A stretch of 64,000 bases of DNA from UBA2336 sp964404445 (GTDB taxonomy: Bacteria > Bacteroidota > Bacteroidia > Cytophagales > Cyclobacteriaceae). Under the pieces are notes generated by a model, which did no database searches, had not been told where the DNA came from, and saw only the letters and a program-made list of their open reading frames with translations. The DNA is taken from the NCBI GenBank assembly GCA_964404445.1, contig CAYOJW010000003.1, positions 372,001 to 436,000 on the forward strand. Direction: 5' to 3'. Position 1 is the stretch's first letter. Each line of letters begins with the position of its first letter. The position numbers and the translations under genes were made by a program. Below, in pieces: positions 35,162-44,148 of the stretch.

Positions 35162-35461
35162 CTACACAGCAACAACATACGAGAGTTCTTTTTGCAGAAA
35201 ACCCTTCAGGCTCAGGTCTTCATCTAATTGTGGCCAATGAATACCAGCCCCGTTACCAATTAACCGGAAATCGTTCAGTTGTGCTGTACTTGCGTTTTGT
35301 AATCGCTCAGATGAAGATATTTTTTGACGAAGTACCTTCCCATTGGTTAACACAACAAGCATCAGGTCTAAGTCTTTATGAAAATGAACAGCCTTGATCC
35401 TAAGGCCGTCCTGAAATATTATTTTCTCGATAGTGTCAAACTTATTAATGAAAGAATCCAT
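35162..35461 (-). CDS. DUF2442 family protein
   Basis: A 99-residue protein. The C-terminal 'GIHWPQLDEDLSLKGFL' is the hallmark of DUF2442, a small family often found beside DUF4160 proteins in toxin-antitoxin-like pairs. It overlaps the DUF4160 gene by 17 bases, downstream of it. DNA binding is often proposed for DUF2442 but is not demonstrated here. Confidence 0.85.
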   Translation of the reverse strand: MDSFINKFDTIEKIIFQDGLRIKAVHFHKDLDLMLVVLTNGKVLRQKISSSERLQNASTAQLNDFRLIGNGAGIHWPQLDEDLSLKGFLQKELSYVVAV

Positions 35462-35681
35462 ACCATTTTGCTTTTAGTAAGTCATAATGTTCTTCGGCAA
35501 TCTTAATAATCTCTCTTTTTTCGCGTTCCTTGAAACCTTCAAAATACTGGGCAGACAACGAAGGCTCAAGCCAGATTTTAGCAATGCCGTCTGCTTTTTC
35601 AACATGAACATGTGCCGGTTCGTTCCTGTCGCCTGCATAAAAGTAAAACCTGTACCCATTAATCAGTAGAACCGTTGGCAT
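35445..35681 (-). CDS. DUF4160 family protein
   Basis: A 78-residue protein. 'INGYRFYFYAGDRNEPAHVHVEK' (quoted in part: 'YFYAGDRNEPAHVHV') is the DUF4160 signature, with a conserved 'EPxHVHV' histidine motif. It is the first gene of the pair with DUF2442. Such pairs are predicted toxin-antitoxin or regulatory modules; their biochemical function is not established. The 120-bp gap to the next gene shows nothing recognisable. Confidence 0.85.
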   Translation of the reverse strand: MPTVLLINGYRFYFYAGDRNEPAHVHVEKADGIAKIWLEPSLSAQYFEGFKEREKREIIKIAEEHYDLLKAKWYGFFH

Positions 35682-35801
35682 ATCTAAACTCTAATTTAGT
35701 GTTTTTTTTAGAGTTTCCTGATGTATGTCTTACAGTTTCGGCTTTGTTTTCATATAATTCTGGATATTCGACAGGGTGTCGGATACCTCTATACACAATC
35801 C

Positions 35802-38261
35802 TCAAAACGAATACCCAATCCCGATGTTATAAATCACCGGTTCGTTATGTGCCGTAAAAGGTTTAAAGAACCGGGGCTTGTCTAACACAAATCTTTCGCC
35901 TTCGGGGCGGGCAGGATCGTAAGCTTTGATGCCTGCATCGATGCGTAAAATCAGGAATGAAAAGTTAAAACGCAATCCAAAGCCGGTGCCCACGGCTATC
36001 TCTTTATAAAACTCGCTGCCCTTAAATTGAGAGTTTCCGTTATCGGGTTCGCCTGCACCGCTGTTTAACGGTTTAAATGTCCATACGTTACCGGCATCAA
36101 CAAATATAGCGCCCTCTACAAAGCCGAATAACTTTTTTCGAAGCTCAACACTGGCTTCCAGCAAAATATCGCCCGGCTTTTCAAACTGGTAATTATACAG
36201 TCCGTCTTGCGTGATGTTTTCGCTGATGTCGGGGCGGAACGAACCTTGCCCAAGCCTGCGCGGCCGCCATGCCCTGATGCTGTTGCTGCCTCCGGCAAAG
36301 AAATATTTTTCGTAAGGCAACGCATTGGTAGTATCGCCATAGGCGTAAGCCACACCGGCATTGAGGCGGTAAGCGAATGTAGTGTTTTTGTTGATCACGT
36401 GCACTTTGCGGAAGTCGGCACTGGCGCGTAGATACCGGAAACGCTGCCAGCCCTGCCGGTCAACAGCCTTGTAGTCGATTAGGTTTTGCAGTGTTCCGCC
36501 ACTTTCTAACGCCCAGCGGAAAAAGGCCGAACTAATGCCCGGACTGCCGTAGTTGTTGAAGTTCCACGTCATCGAAAAAATCATGCTACTCACAAACGAT
36601 GAGTTAAAAGAGTAAATCAGCGTATTACCGTAGTCGTTATATTGTTGTTGTAAAAAATTTTGAAAAACAGCATCGGTCGATGAGTTGATCACACTTAAAT
36701 TGACGATGGTGAAATCGTACCGCCTGATGCGCTGGTTATCCCAACTGTATGTTAAGTTGGCCGAGGTTGCCGAGCGTTTATACTCTGGCCTGTTTGTATA
36801 GGTATAGCCTGCCAATACGCGCGTTCGTGGGTTAACACGCCCCAACCGGTTACGCCTGTAATCGCTTAACGGCAGTAAAAATTGCGGAAAGGTAATGGAG
36901 GCATTAAGCCCCGCTTCAATGCTGCGGTAAACACTTAGATTCGAGGTAGCCGAAGCTACACCTTCGTACCCGATGCGGCCGTTCATTTCAAAGTTCTCTA
37001 AACCCTTAAATACATTTCGCTTTAAAAAGTTTACACTGTAAAACGGCCCGGGGAAACCTTGTGTAACACTCATGCCAATCTCGTTCGACCACTGGTAACG
37101 GTCTAACGGACTGGTGAAAATGTTGGTGATGAACTTTCCGCCAGAGGTATCGTAGTTCACGTTTACAAATTTGAAATTATTGAGGTTGGCCAACTGGCGT
37201 TGTGTATCGAATGTTTTTTTACGGCTGTATGCTTCGGCAGGCGCAATAAAAACACGCTGGCTCAAAATCTTTAAGCTGTAATCGCGTTCAAAGTATTGAA
37301 AGTTGATATTGCGGAACGACCGCCTCGTGCGTGTGGCAGGGGTAGTGGGTGTTGTACCGGCATCGGTTACAAAATTAATTTCGTCAACATAAAACTTTTT
37401 GTGATGGTTGCGTTTGGCCGGATCGTTAATAATCACCTGTACGCCAACCCTGCGGTTAGGCCGGTAGGAGGTGTCGGACTCAAACTCTACATACTGGCGA
37501 CTGAAATCGTAATACCCGTTATCTTTCAATAATAAATCGATCCGTTCGCGCTCTTTGCTGAAATTATCTTGTTGATAACGTTGGTTTTCAACTAAGTAAG
37601 AGGCCGGTTGATTATCGGTGAGTAATTTATAGATAACCGTATCCGACACACGGTAAAACACTGTATCGATTATGTAAGGATCGCCCGCATTGATACGGTA
37701 TTCCAGCACAACTTTTTTTCTTCCACGATTTTTCTCCTGTACGCTTACGGTATTGGTAAAATATCCGTTGGCAAAAAGGTATTGGGGAAACCGTGCCACG
37801 GTAAGGCTGGCAGCGGCCGAATCGTAAACGGCAATCGGGTCAACCCACTGCATAAACAAGTTACCATTTTCAATGCGGTTATTATACTTGTCGATTTTGC
37901 TTTGCTTGGCAAACAAGAGGTTGTTTACCCGGTTTTCTGATTTTGCCTTCGCTATTTTAGCGGCATACTTAGCCTCGGTTTTCTCGATCTTCTTTTTGTA
38001 TTTCTCAGGGTCGTACCGTTTTTTTCCGGTATAGTGTATCCAGCGCGGGGCTAAGGGCACAACATTAAAAATCTTGGCGTTTTCATTTTGAGCGAATAAG
38101 TCGCGTAACGAACTCTTGCTGATGTCTTTCGGCTGGTGCCGGATTTTCTGGCGGAGCAATAACCGTTCATCGCCTTTCAGGTAACGGGTTCCATTACACC
38201 CCTGTAATAGAAGAATCACTGAAAAAAGAAGGAAATAATATTTATTTTTCGAGCGTATCAA
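35802..38261 (-). CDS. BamA/TamA (Omp85) family outer-membrane lipoprotein
   Basis: An 819-residue protein with a lipoprotein signal ending at Cys22 ('LLLQGCNGTRYL'), periplasmic POTRA-like segments over residues 30-350, and a C-terminal beta-barrel ('FAGGSNSIRAWRPRRLGQG' is the conserved Omp85 barrel motif; the protein ends in aromatic 'GIGYSF'). The family inserts or translocates outer-membrane proteins. Lipidated Omp85 proteins of this sort are found in Bacteroidota alongside the essential BamA and may resemble TamA. It is divergent from the trmH-like gene by 10 bases, so their promoters must overlap the coding regions. Confidence 0.9.
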   Translation of the reverse strand: MIRSKNKYYFLLFSVILLLQGCNGTRYLKGDERLLLRQKIRHQPKDISKSSLRDLFAQNENAKIFNVVPLAPRWIHYTGKKRYDPEKYKKKIEKTEAKYAAKIAKAKSENRVNNLLFAKQSKIDKYNNRIENGNLFMQWVDPIAVYDSAAASLTVARFPQYLFANGYFTNTVSVQEKNRGRKKVVLEYRINAGDPYIIDTVFYRVSDTVIYKLLTDNQPASYLVENQRYQQDNFSKERERIDLLLKDNGYYDFSRQYVEFESDTSYRPNRRVGVQVIINDPAKRNHHKKFYVDEINFVTDAGTTPTTPATRTRRSFRNINFQYFERDYSLKILSQRVFIAPAEAYSRKKTFDTQRQLANLNNFKFVNVNYDTSGGKFITNIFTSPLDRYQWSNEIGMSVTQGFPGPFYSVNFLKRNVFKGLENFEMNGRIGYEGVASATSNLSVYRSIEAGLNASITFPQFLLPLSDYRRNRLGRVNPRTRVLAGYTYTNRPEYKRSATSANLTYSWDNQRIRRYDFTIVNLSVINSSTDAVFQNFLQQQYNDYGNTLIYSFNSSFVSSMIFSMTWNFNNYGSPGISSAFFRWALESGGTLQNLIDYKAVDRQGWQRFRYLRASADFRKVHVINKNTTFAYRLNAGVAYAYGDTTNALPYEKYFFAGGSNSIRAWRPRRLGQGSFRPDISENITQDGLYNYQFEKPGDILLEASVELRKKLFGFVEGAIFVDAGNVWTFKPLNSGAGEPDNGNSQFKGSEFYKEIAVGTGFGLRFNFSFLILRIDAGIKAYDPARPEGERFVLDKPRFFKPFTAHNEPVIYNIGIGYSF

Positions 38262-38271
38262 AGGTTAAAAA

Positions 38272-39009
38272 ATGCTTAGCAAAGCCAGGATCAAGTTCAT
38301 AAAATCATTGCAATTAAAGAAATACCGAAAACAGGAGCAATGTTTTGTGGTACAGGGCGAGAAAAGCGTTTTAGAAACATTGCAAGCGGGGTTAGAAGTA
38401 CAGCAATTATTGGCTACACCCGGGTTTATTGAACGTAACGCACACGCTTTAACGTATTATCGGGGCGAGGTTTTAACCGTAAAAGCCGATGAACTTGCCG
38501 CACTGGGCGAATATAATTCAAACGATGCCTCACTGGCCATTGTAAAAATCCCGGCAAACGAGCTTCCTCAAACATTTACCGGCTTTAGTCTGATGCTGGA
38601 CGATATTCGCGATCCGGGTAATTTGGGTACCATGATCCGCACAGCCGATTGGTACGGCATTGAAACCATTCTGGCTTCTGAAGAAACAGCCGATGTTTAT
38701 AACAGCAAGGTAATTCAGGCCAGCATGGGTTCGTTTACGCGGGTGCGTGTTTTTTATATCGATCTGAAAGAGTTTTTAACATCGAATAAACGCCCGGTGT
38801 ATGGTACGTTTCTTCAGGGCGAGAGTGTGCACACACATCGGTTTGGCAGTGAAGGTATTATTGTTATCGGGAATGAGGCTAATGGTATTTCACCGGAGGT
38901 AGCGAAATTTGTAACGCAAAAAATTACCATCCCTGCATTTGGAAAGGCCGAATCGTTAAACGCGGCCATCGCTACGGCCGTAGTGCTGGACAATCTGCGC
39001 AGGCGTTAA
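38272..39009 (+). CDS. SpoU/TrmH family RNA 2'-O-methyltransferase
   Basis: A 245-residue SPOUT methyltransferase using S-adenosylmethionine. An N-terminal substrate-binding domain is followed by the knotted domain with motif 1 'DDIRDPGNLGTMIRTADW', motif 2 'IVIGNEANGIS' and motif 3 'IPAFGKAESLNAAIATAVV'. The target, rRNA (RlmB/TsnR-like) or tRNA, cannot be resolved from sequence. It ends converging with the queuosine transporter gene, with a 4-base overlap of the stops. Confidence 0.92.
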   Translation: MLSKARIKFIKSLQLKKYRKQEQCFVVQGEKSVLETLQAGLEVQQLLATPGFIERNAHALTYYRGEVLTVKADELAALGEYNSNDASLAIVKIPANELPQTFTGFSLMLDDIRDPGNLGTMIRTADWYGIETILASEETADVYNSKVIQASMGSFTRVRVFYIDLKEFLTSNKRPVYGTFLQGESVHTHRFGSEGIIVIGNEANGISPEVAKFVTQKITIPAFGKAESLNAAIATAVVLDNLRRR

Positions 39010-39788
39010 AAAAAGCCTTTACTTTTTTGGGTTGCTTCGGCCGAAAGTTTTTCGGCTTGTTCTTTTCCTAAATACCGGTCGATCCAGTAATGCCCGATGT
39101 AAATGAGCGGGGTAAGTGCAATGGCAATGATAAATTTGTAGATGTAGTTGGTAATGCCAATGGCAACAATTTGTTTGTTGGTGAACACTCCGTAAAACGC
39201 AATAAACAACACCACGAAACTGTCAATAAACTGCGATATTAATGTTGAACCGGTAGCACGCAGCCACAAGTATTTGTTTCCGGTTATGCGTTTAAGTTTC
39301 TGAAAAACAAAAACATCAACCAACTGTCCTAAAATAAATGCGGCTAACGACCCGATGATGATGCGCTGTCCCTGACCGAATATTTTGTTGTAGGCAACAT
39401 CCATATTTATGGTTGAACCATCAGGGGCGATGGCCTCTTTCCAGAAACCGGCAGGGGATAGTAACATGGTTAAGAAAATCACTAAGAAAGCGTAAGCAAT
39501 CAGCCCGGCCGTCAGGTAACTGATGCGTTTTACTCCGGGTTTGCCGAAGTATTCGTTGATTAAATCGGAGGTAACAAAAACAATGGGCCATATTATTACA
39601 CCGGCCGTCAGGTTGAAATCCATGGTAAAATCCAAAATGTTCAGGTTGGCGGGATTAAGCCCGAGGCTTTGTTCCAACGAAAAAATTTTTACGCCAATCA
39701 TTTCTGCCAACAGGGCATTGGTAATGAATATACCGCTCAGCACGATAAACAAACGGTTTTTCTTCTGGTCGAATGTTGGTTCCATCAT
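39006..39788 (-). CDS. Queuosine precursor transporter (YhhQ family)
   Basis: A 260-residue inner-membrane protein with about six to seven hydrophobic segments and the family pattern 'NALLAEMIGVKIF', 'VTSDLINEYFGKPGVKRISY' and 'LGQLVDVFVFQKLKRITG'. YhhQ-type proteins import preQ0/preQ1 for queuosine modification of tRNA. The gene overlaps the rnz stop by 4 bases, so it is co-transcribed with RNase Z, a tRNA-processing enzyme. I see no preQ1 riboswitch because no untranslated gap exists upstream. Confidence 0.9.
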   Translation of the reverse strand: MMEPTFDQKKNRLFIVLSGIFITNALLAEMIGVKIFSLEQSLGLNPANLNILDFTMDFNLTAGVIIWPIVFVTSDLINEYFGKPGVKRISYLTAGLIAYAFLVIFLTMLLSPAGFWKEAIAPDGSTINMDVAYNKIFGQGQRIIIGSLAAFILGQLVDVFVFQKLKRITGNKYLWLRATGSTLISQFIDSFVVLFIAFYGVFTNKQIVAIGITNYIYKFIIAIALTPLIYIGHYWIDRYLGKEQAEKLSAEATQKSKGFF

Positions 39789-40720
39789 AGGTTAATGGTA
39801 AAGGTTTCGCCTTCGTGTGTAAGGCTGGTGTTTGCAAAAACACTTTTGGCCTCGTCTAATAACGGTGAAAGATCTTTATAACGTGCCGAAAAATGGCCGA
39901 TCAGTAAACGCCCTACATTGCTTTTATGCGCGATGGTTGCGGCTTGTAAAGCTGTGCTGTGTTTGGTTTCTTTCGCCTTGAGTATTTCTTCTTCTAAAAA
40001 AGTTGCTTCGTGGTACAGTACATCCACTTGATGGATTTGTGGTATAATGCTTTCGTGGTACTGTGTGTCGGAACAATACGCATAGCTTCGCGACTTGCGC
40101 GGAGGGAGTGTAATGGATTCGTTATTGTGGGTAATGTTACCGTGATCATCGTACAGGTGTTCACCGCTTTTAAGGGCAACAATTTGTTGTAACCGGATGT
40201 TTTTCGGCAACAGGTTTTTGTCAATTCTGCGGGGCTTTGGTCTTTCGCGGATTAAAAACCCGGATGTATCTAATTTGTGTGCGAGGGGAATGGTTTCTAC
40301 CGTCAGGTGTTTGTTGTCTAAGATAACTTCCTGTTTGCCCGGTGTGAGGTAATGAAAAACAATTTTATAGTTGAGGGCTGACTTTGAATATTTAAGTTGC
40401 AGGGTGATGATCTCGTCAAGCCCACGGTGGCTGTAAATATGCAGATCGGTTTTTCGTTTGTTCAGGTGTAATGTAAAGATCAGCCCGATTAATCCAAGGT
40501 AATGATCGCCATGCAGGTGCGAAATAAAGATGTGATCGATACGGTGCATATACAAATCGTACTTCATCAACTGCATTTGCGTGCCCTCGGCACAATCGAT
40601 CAGGAAATAATGGTTCTCTACTTCTACAAACTGTGCAGAGGGAAGCCTTCCGTAAGCCGGAACGGCACCACTTGAGCCTAATATGGTTATGTTGAAAGCC
40701 ACGTTATTCGTTAAAAACAA
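39785..40720 (-). CDS. rnz: Ribonuclease Z
   Basis: A 311-residue metallo-beta-lactamase-fold endonuclease that trims the 3' ends of tRNA precursors. The zinc motif 'FISHLHGDHYLGLIG' is intact, with 'LIDCAEGTQ' before it and 'HEATFL' and 'GHFSARY' later, as in bacterial RNase Z. Its stop overlaps the start of the queuosine transporter gene. A terminator-like hairpin lies just upstream, so it probably has its own promoter. Confidence 0.95.
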   Translation of the reverse strand: MFLTNNVAFNITILGSSGAVPAYGRLPSAQFVEVENHYFLIDCAEGTQMQLMKYDLYMHRIDHIFISHLHGDHYLGLIGLIFTLHLNKRKTDLHIYSHRGLDEIITLQLKYSKSALNYKIVFHYLTPGKQEVILDNKHLTVETIPLAHKLDTSGFLIRERPKPRRIDKNLLPKNIRLQQIVALKSGEHLYDDHGNITHNNESITLPPRKSRSYAYCSDTQYHESIIPQIHQVDVLYHEATFLEEEILKAKETKHSTALQAATIAHKSNVGRLLIGHFSARYKDLSPLLDEAKSVFANTSLTHEGETFTINL

Positions 40721-40750
40721 AGACCAAAATCATTGCTGACTTTGGTCTTT
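40708..40750 (-). terminator. Intrinsic terminator after the STAS gene
   Basis: The perfect 10-bp stem AAAGACCAAA (40719-40728) / TTTGGTCTTT (40741-40750) is followed, on the minus strand, by GTTTTTAA. It lies between the STAS gene and rnz and should end the purC-STAS transcript. Confidence 0.8.
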
Positions 40751-40771
40751 CGGTTTGATTCTTTTAGCCGG

Positions 40772-41152
40772 TTAGTTTGCACCGCCTGATTTCAAATCTC
40801 TTTCGATCTCGTGCATAAACACGGTATCGACAGCTTCTTCGGACGTAAGCGTGATATTCAGCACACTGTCGAGCTGTGATATTTTAATGAGTTTAATGGT
40901 ATGCTCCGATAGCGCAGCTAATACGAATATGCCACCTTCTTCCTGGAAAATCCGGTTACCGACCAGCAAGGCGCTCAGTCCCGAAGAGTCAGTATATTTT
41001 ACATCCGATAAATCGAGGATGATGTTCCGGACACCTTCGGCATGGAGGGTGATCAACTCCGACTTCAGGCTGGGTGCAACACTGCTGTCCATTTTTTCTT
41101 CGTGCAGGCGAAGTAAACTGTATTTTTCCTGTTTATCGATGGTGTATTTCAT
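40772..41152 (-). CDS. STAS domain protein (anti-sigma-factor antagonist type)
   Basis: A 126-residue single STAS domain. The core 'DLSDVKYTDSSGLSALL' has the serine that is phosphorylated in SpoIIAA-type antagonists. The ATG at 41152 ('MKYTIDKQE') is preferred over an upstream one at 41182 that would overlap purC. No anti-sigma kinase or phosphatase (RsbW/RsbU-like) is nearby, so its partner is elsewhere. It follows purC by 10 bases and is probably co-transcribed. Confidence 0.87.
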   Translation of the reverse strand: MKYTIDKQEKYSLLRLHEEKMDSSVAPSLKSELITLHAEGVRNIILDLSDVKYTDSSGLSALLVGNRIFQEEGGIFVLAALSEHTIKLIKISQLDSVLNITLTSEEAVDTVFMHEIERDLKSGGAN

Positions 41153-41162
41153 TGTGATGCTT

Positions 41163-42125
41163 TTAGCGATTGAAAGATTCAAAATTAATCGAATTTACCG
41201 AATTTATGATACTGTCTTCGATTCTTTGCAACAGGTTGGCCTGAGGGGTTTCGGCTAATGTTTCGCCTGTAAAATGTTGGTATAACTCCCTGTAACGGTC
41301 TGATATTGAGCTTACAATTTGCGCGGTCATTTCCGGAACGCGCTGGCCTTCTTTTCCCTGAAAACCATTTTCAATTAACCACTGGCGTACAAATTCTTTC
41401 GAGAGCTGTTTTTGAGTTTCGCCTTTTTGCTGGCGTTCGGCATAGCCATCGGCATAAAAATACCGGGACGAGTCGGGCGTGTGAACTTCATCGATCAGGT
41501 AAATTTTGTCGTTTTGTTTGCCGAACTCGTACTTGGTATCGACTAAGATGAGGCCGCGCCCGGCTGCCAGTTCGGTGCCTTTAGCAAACAGGGTTAAGGT
41601 GTATTTTTCGAGTGTCGCATAATCGCTTTCCGACACCAGGCCGCGTGCTAAAATTTCTTCGCGCGAAATGTCTTCATCATGGCCAATGTGAGCTTTGGTG
41701 GTGGGGGTAATGATGGGCTGCGGAAGTTTATCATTTTCTTTCAATCCTTCCGGCAACGGTACACCGCACACACTGCGTTTGCCTGCCTTGTATTCGCGCC
41801 AGGCATGGCCGGCTAAGTAACCTCGCACAACCATTTCGACCGGGAAGGGCTGGCAGGTAAAACCAATGGTTACGTTGGGATCGGGTGTGCTGATTACCCA
41901 GTTAGGAACTAAATCTTTTGTGGCGTTTAGGTTAATGGCGGCAATCTGGTTTAATACGCGGCCCTTGTCGGGGATGGCCTTAGGCAGCACAACATCGAAA
42001 GCCGAAATACGGTCGGTGGCTACCATTGCCATTACATTGCCGAAGTAATATACATCGCGCACTTTGCCACGGTAAAAATTGGTTTGCCCTTTAAAGTTAA
42101 AATTGGTTTCCTTGATTGCCTCCAT
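41163..42125 (-). CDS. purC: SAICAR synthetase
   Basis: Ligates aspartate to CAIR in purine synthesis, using ATP. The 320-residue protein has 'GKVRDVY', 'MVATDRISAFDVVLP', 'PVEMVVRGYLAGHAWREY' and 'LVDTKYEFG', all typical. The length fits the longer, eukaryote-like/Bacteroidota form rather than the short enteric enzyme. It is preceded by a PIN-domain gene five bases upstream. Confidence 0.95.
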   Translation of the reverse strand: MEAIKETNFNFKGQTNFYRGKVRDVYYFGNVMAMVATDRISAFDVVLPKAIPDKGRVLNQIAAINLNATKDLVPNWVISTPDPNVTIGFTCQPFPVEMVVRGYLAGHAWREYKAGKRSVCGVPLPEGLKENDKLPQPIITPTTKAHIGHDEDISREEILARGLVSESDYATLEKYTLTLFAKGTELAAGRGLILVDTKYEFGKQNDKIYLIDEVHTPDSSRYFYADGYAERQQKGETQKQLSKEFVRQWLIENGFQGKEGQRVPEMTAQIVSSISDRYRELYQHFTGETLAETPQANLLQRIEDSIINSVNSINFESFNR

Positions 42126-42130
42126 GATTG

Positions 42131-42523
42131 TTATACGTCCCAGGGATTTATGATTTTTAATTCTTGTATTGCCTGAAAATCGCTTGTGTTGCGTGTTAAT
42201 AAAGTATGATTATTGAGCAGTGCCGAAGCGGCAATGATGGCATCAGCTAACTTAATTTTATACGACTTTCTGGTTTCTGCTGTTTTTATCTTTACAGCAG
42301 CATCGATTTCGATGATTATCGAGTCGTTTATAAAAGACTGCAAAATATCAAGGTCGCTCTGCTGATCGGTTTTCCAACTCAGGAGTTCTATCTCGGTTAC
42401 GGCCGATAGAACAGGGGGTGTTGTTATTAATATGCTGTCTATAAATTTTTCGGCAGAAGTGGGGAACTGCTTTTGCAAGTAGTAAATAGCGGTGTTGGTA
42501 TCCCAAAGATATGTTACTCCCAT
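42131..42523 (-). CDS. PIN-domain protein, probable VapC-type toxin
   Basis: A 130-residue PIN domain with the acidic residues 'WDTNTAIYYL' (first Asp), 'TEIELLSW' (Glu) and 'KLADAIIAASALL' (Asp), the metal-binding set of PIN ribonucleases. In VapBC systems such proteins cleave tRNA or rRNA. It overlaps the small upstream gene by 10 bases, the usual antitoxin-toxin arrangement. Confidence 0.85.
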   Translation of the reverse strand: MGVTYLWDTNTAIYYLQKQFPTSAEKFIDSILITTPPVLSAVTEIELLSWKTDQQSDLDILQSFINDSIIIEIDAAVKIKTAETRKSYKIKLADAIIAASALLNNHTLLTRNTSDFQAIQELKIINPWDV

Positions 42524-42714
42524 TCTTGGCGGAGGCTATTCAACTGGGCATCGATTTCGGCAAGCGATTGCTTTTTCATTGCACCCTTGTACTTTGTACT
42601 CCATTGGGTATTGGTGGCTTTTGACCGATGCACCCGGATAAGGTGGAGGTCTTCAAGCTGTTGTAAAAGCTTAAGAGCTTTATCGTTAATAATGTCGATC
42701 GTAATATTTTTCAT
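42514..42714 (-). CDS. Putative antitoxin partner of the PIN-domain protein
   Basis: A 66-residue protein with an N-terminal beta-strand and helix ('ITIDIINDKALKLLQQLEDL') and a C-terminal helix ('LAEIDAQLNSLRQEW'). It has the size and position of VapB-type antitoxins, but I do not recognise a named family. Its 3' end overlaps the toxin start by 10 bases. The call rests mainly on context. Confidence 0.68.
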   Translation of the reverse strand: MKNITIDIINDKALKLLQQLEDLHLIRVHRSKATNTQWSTKYKGAMKKQSLAEIDAQLNSLRQEWE

Positions 42715-42753
42715 AGCCGAACGCTGTAAAATTACACAAAATTTGTGGTTAGA

Positions 42754-44061
42754 TTATTTTTGCTCGACCAAAATACCAGCCTTAAAAACGTGGGTTTTCA
42801 CAAGGTTTCCCTGTTCATCAAACTCTTTCCATTCCTTGTGCTTTTTATCGGCAATGTATTCGCCTTGTTCTTTGATTTTGCCGTTGGGGTAATAGGCCGT
42901 AAACAGGCCGTGCCTGCGGTTTGAGCGCAGTTCGCCTTCCGATTCAACAGCCCCGGTAGGGTAGAATGTTTTATACGGCCCGGTTAAGAGATTAAATTTG
43001 TAGGTTTCCTGCTTTGCTGGTTTGCCGTTTTCAAAATACTCGTAACGCAGGCCACTGAGTTTGCCGGCTTCGTAATTCTCTTTAATGCGTTCGGTTTTGC
43101 CATCGGTATGATAATATACCCATGTGCCATGAGGGTTTTTGTTTCGGAAACGTTTTACAAATAGTAGTTTATCGGTATCGGTGTATTCTTCAATCATCCA
43201 ATCGTTACCGGTAAGCGAGGGTTGCTCTTTGGTTTTTAATTTACCGTTAGGGTGATAGGTGAGTGCTATTCCGGTTTTGTTGCCTTCGGCATATTTGAAT
43301 TTGTGCTTGATGGTTCCATTGGCATAATACCCGGTGTTATCGCCATGCAGACGGCCGTTTACAAAACCACCTTCGAGTATTAAATGCCCTTCGCGATCAT
43401 AATTTTTAAATGCACCGTTTTTGGAGCCTTCTTTCATGGTTGAGATGGTTTCCATTTGGCCATTATCGTAAAAGGTTTTGTAGTAGCCCGTCATGATACC
43501 GTCTTTGTAGTTGCACTCGGTTTCTACTTTACCGTTCTCGTAAAAACTGCGGGTGATGCCGTTGGGTTTTCCGTAGGCATACGTTATTTCTTTTTTGAGA
43601 TTTCCGGTTGTGAAGTATTCGCGTACTACGCCTTCGGGTTTGCCCTTCTTAAATACTGTTTCGCTTTTAATGATACCGCTCTCGTAAAACAGTTGCACGC
43701 TATCGACCAATAAGTCGTTCTGATAAAAGGCTTTCTGGATAAACGTTCCGTTCTCATCATAGACTTCAACTGCACCGTGGCGTAGCCCGTTTACATAAAC
43801 CATTCTGCGCGAAAGCGTACCCGTTTCGTTGTATTCGGTAAACAAGCCTGATTTTTTGCCGTTGTTGAAGCTACCTTCTACGGCTAATTTGCCATTGGGG
43901 AAATACTTTTGGTATTGGCCTACGAGTTTCTCGTTGTCATCGTTGGCTACGGCATAAACTTCCAGCGGATGCTCCCGGTTGCCATCATAATAGGTGCTGA
44001 CTATTCGTTGGGCTGAAACAGCCGGGGCAATCAGACAAAAAACAATAACCAGGCTTCTCAT
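42754..44061 (-). CDS. Secreted MORN-repeat (YwqK-like) protein
   Basis: A 435-residue protein. It has a signal peptide ('MRSLVIVFCLIAPAVSAQ') and then about a dozen MORN_2-like repeats of 22-24 residues with the pattern 'YxNGxxxxxxxYxxGxxxGxxxxY'. Examples are 'FYENGKVETECNYKDGIMTG' and 'YYPNGKIKEQGEYIADKKH'. In Bacteroidota such proteins are often annotated as 'toxin-antitoxin YwqK family antitoxin', a label inherited from Bacillus that is doubtful here because no toxin adjoins it. It probably acts in the periplasm or at the surface; function is unknown. Confidence 0.85.
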   Translation of the reverse strand: MRSLVIVFCLIAPAVSAQRIVSTYYDGNREHPLEVYAVANDDNEKLVGQYQKYFPNGKLAVEGSFNNGKKSGLFTEYNETGTLSRRMVYVNGLRHGAVEVYDENGTFIQKAFYQNDLLVDSVQLFYESGIIKSETVFKKGKPEGVVREYFTTGNLKKEITYAYGKPNGITRSFYENGKVETECNYKDGIMTGYYKTFYDNGQMETISTMKEGSKNGAFKNYDREGHLILEGGFVNGRLHGDNTGYYANGTIKHKFKYAEGNKTGIALTYHPNGKLKTKEQPSLTGNDWMIEEYTDTDKLLFVKRFRNKNPHGTWVYYHTDGKTERIKENYEAGKLSGLRYEYFENGKPAKQETYKFNLLTGPYKTFYPTGAVESEGELRSNRRHGLFTAYYPNGKIKEQGEYIADKKHKEWKEFDEQGNLVKTHVFKAGILVEQK

Positions 44062-44079
44062 ACAATATAAGTGTTGGCG

Positions 44080-44112
44080 AAAATAAAATAGCCTTGCTAA
44101 TAACGCAAGGCC
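44080..44112 (-). terminator. Intrinsic terminator after the thiolase gene
   Basis: The stem GCCTTGC (44091-44097) / GCAAGGC (44105-44111) has a 7-base loop. On the minus strand it is followed by TATTTTATTTT. It lies between the thiolase stop and the MORN-repeat gene. Confidence 0.75.
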
Positions 44113-44148
44113 ATTTCGATTGTTGTGTAGTGCCTTTCGGCAGATGGC

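Noticed and set aside
39785..39790. Possible preQ1 riboswitch before the queuosine transporter gene
   Set aside because: The gene overlaps rnz by four bases, so no untranslated leader exists to hold a riboswitch.
42754..44061. Naming the MORN-repeat protein as an antitoxin
   Set aside because: The label comes from YwqK in Bacillus; this protein has a signal peptide and no toxin gene next to it.
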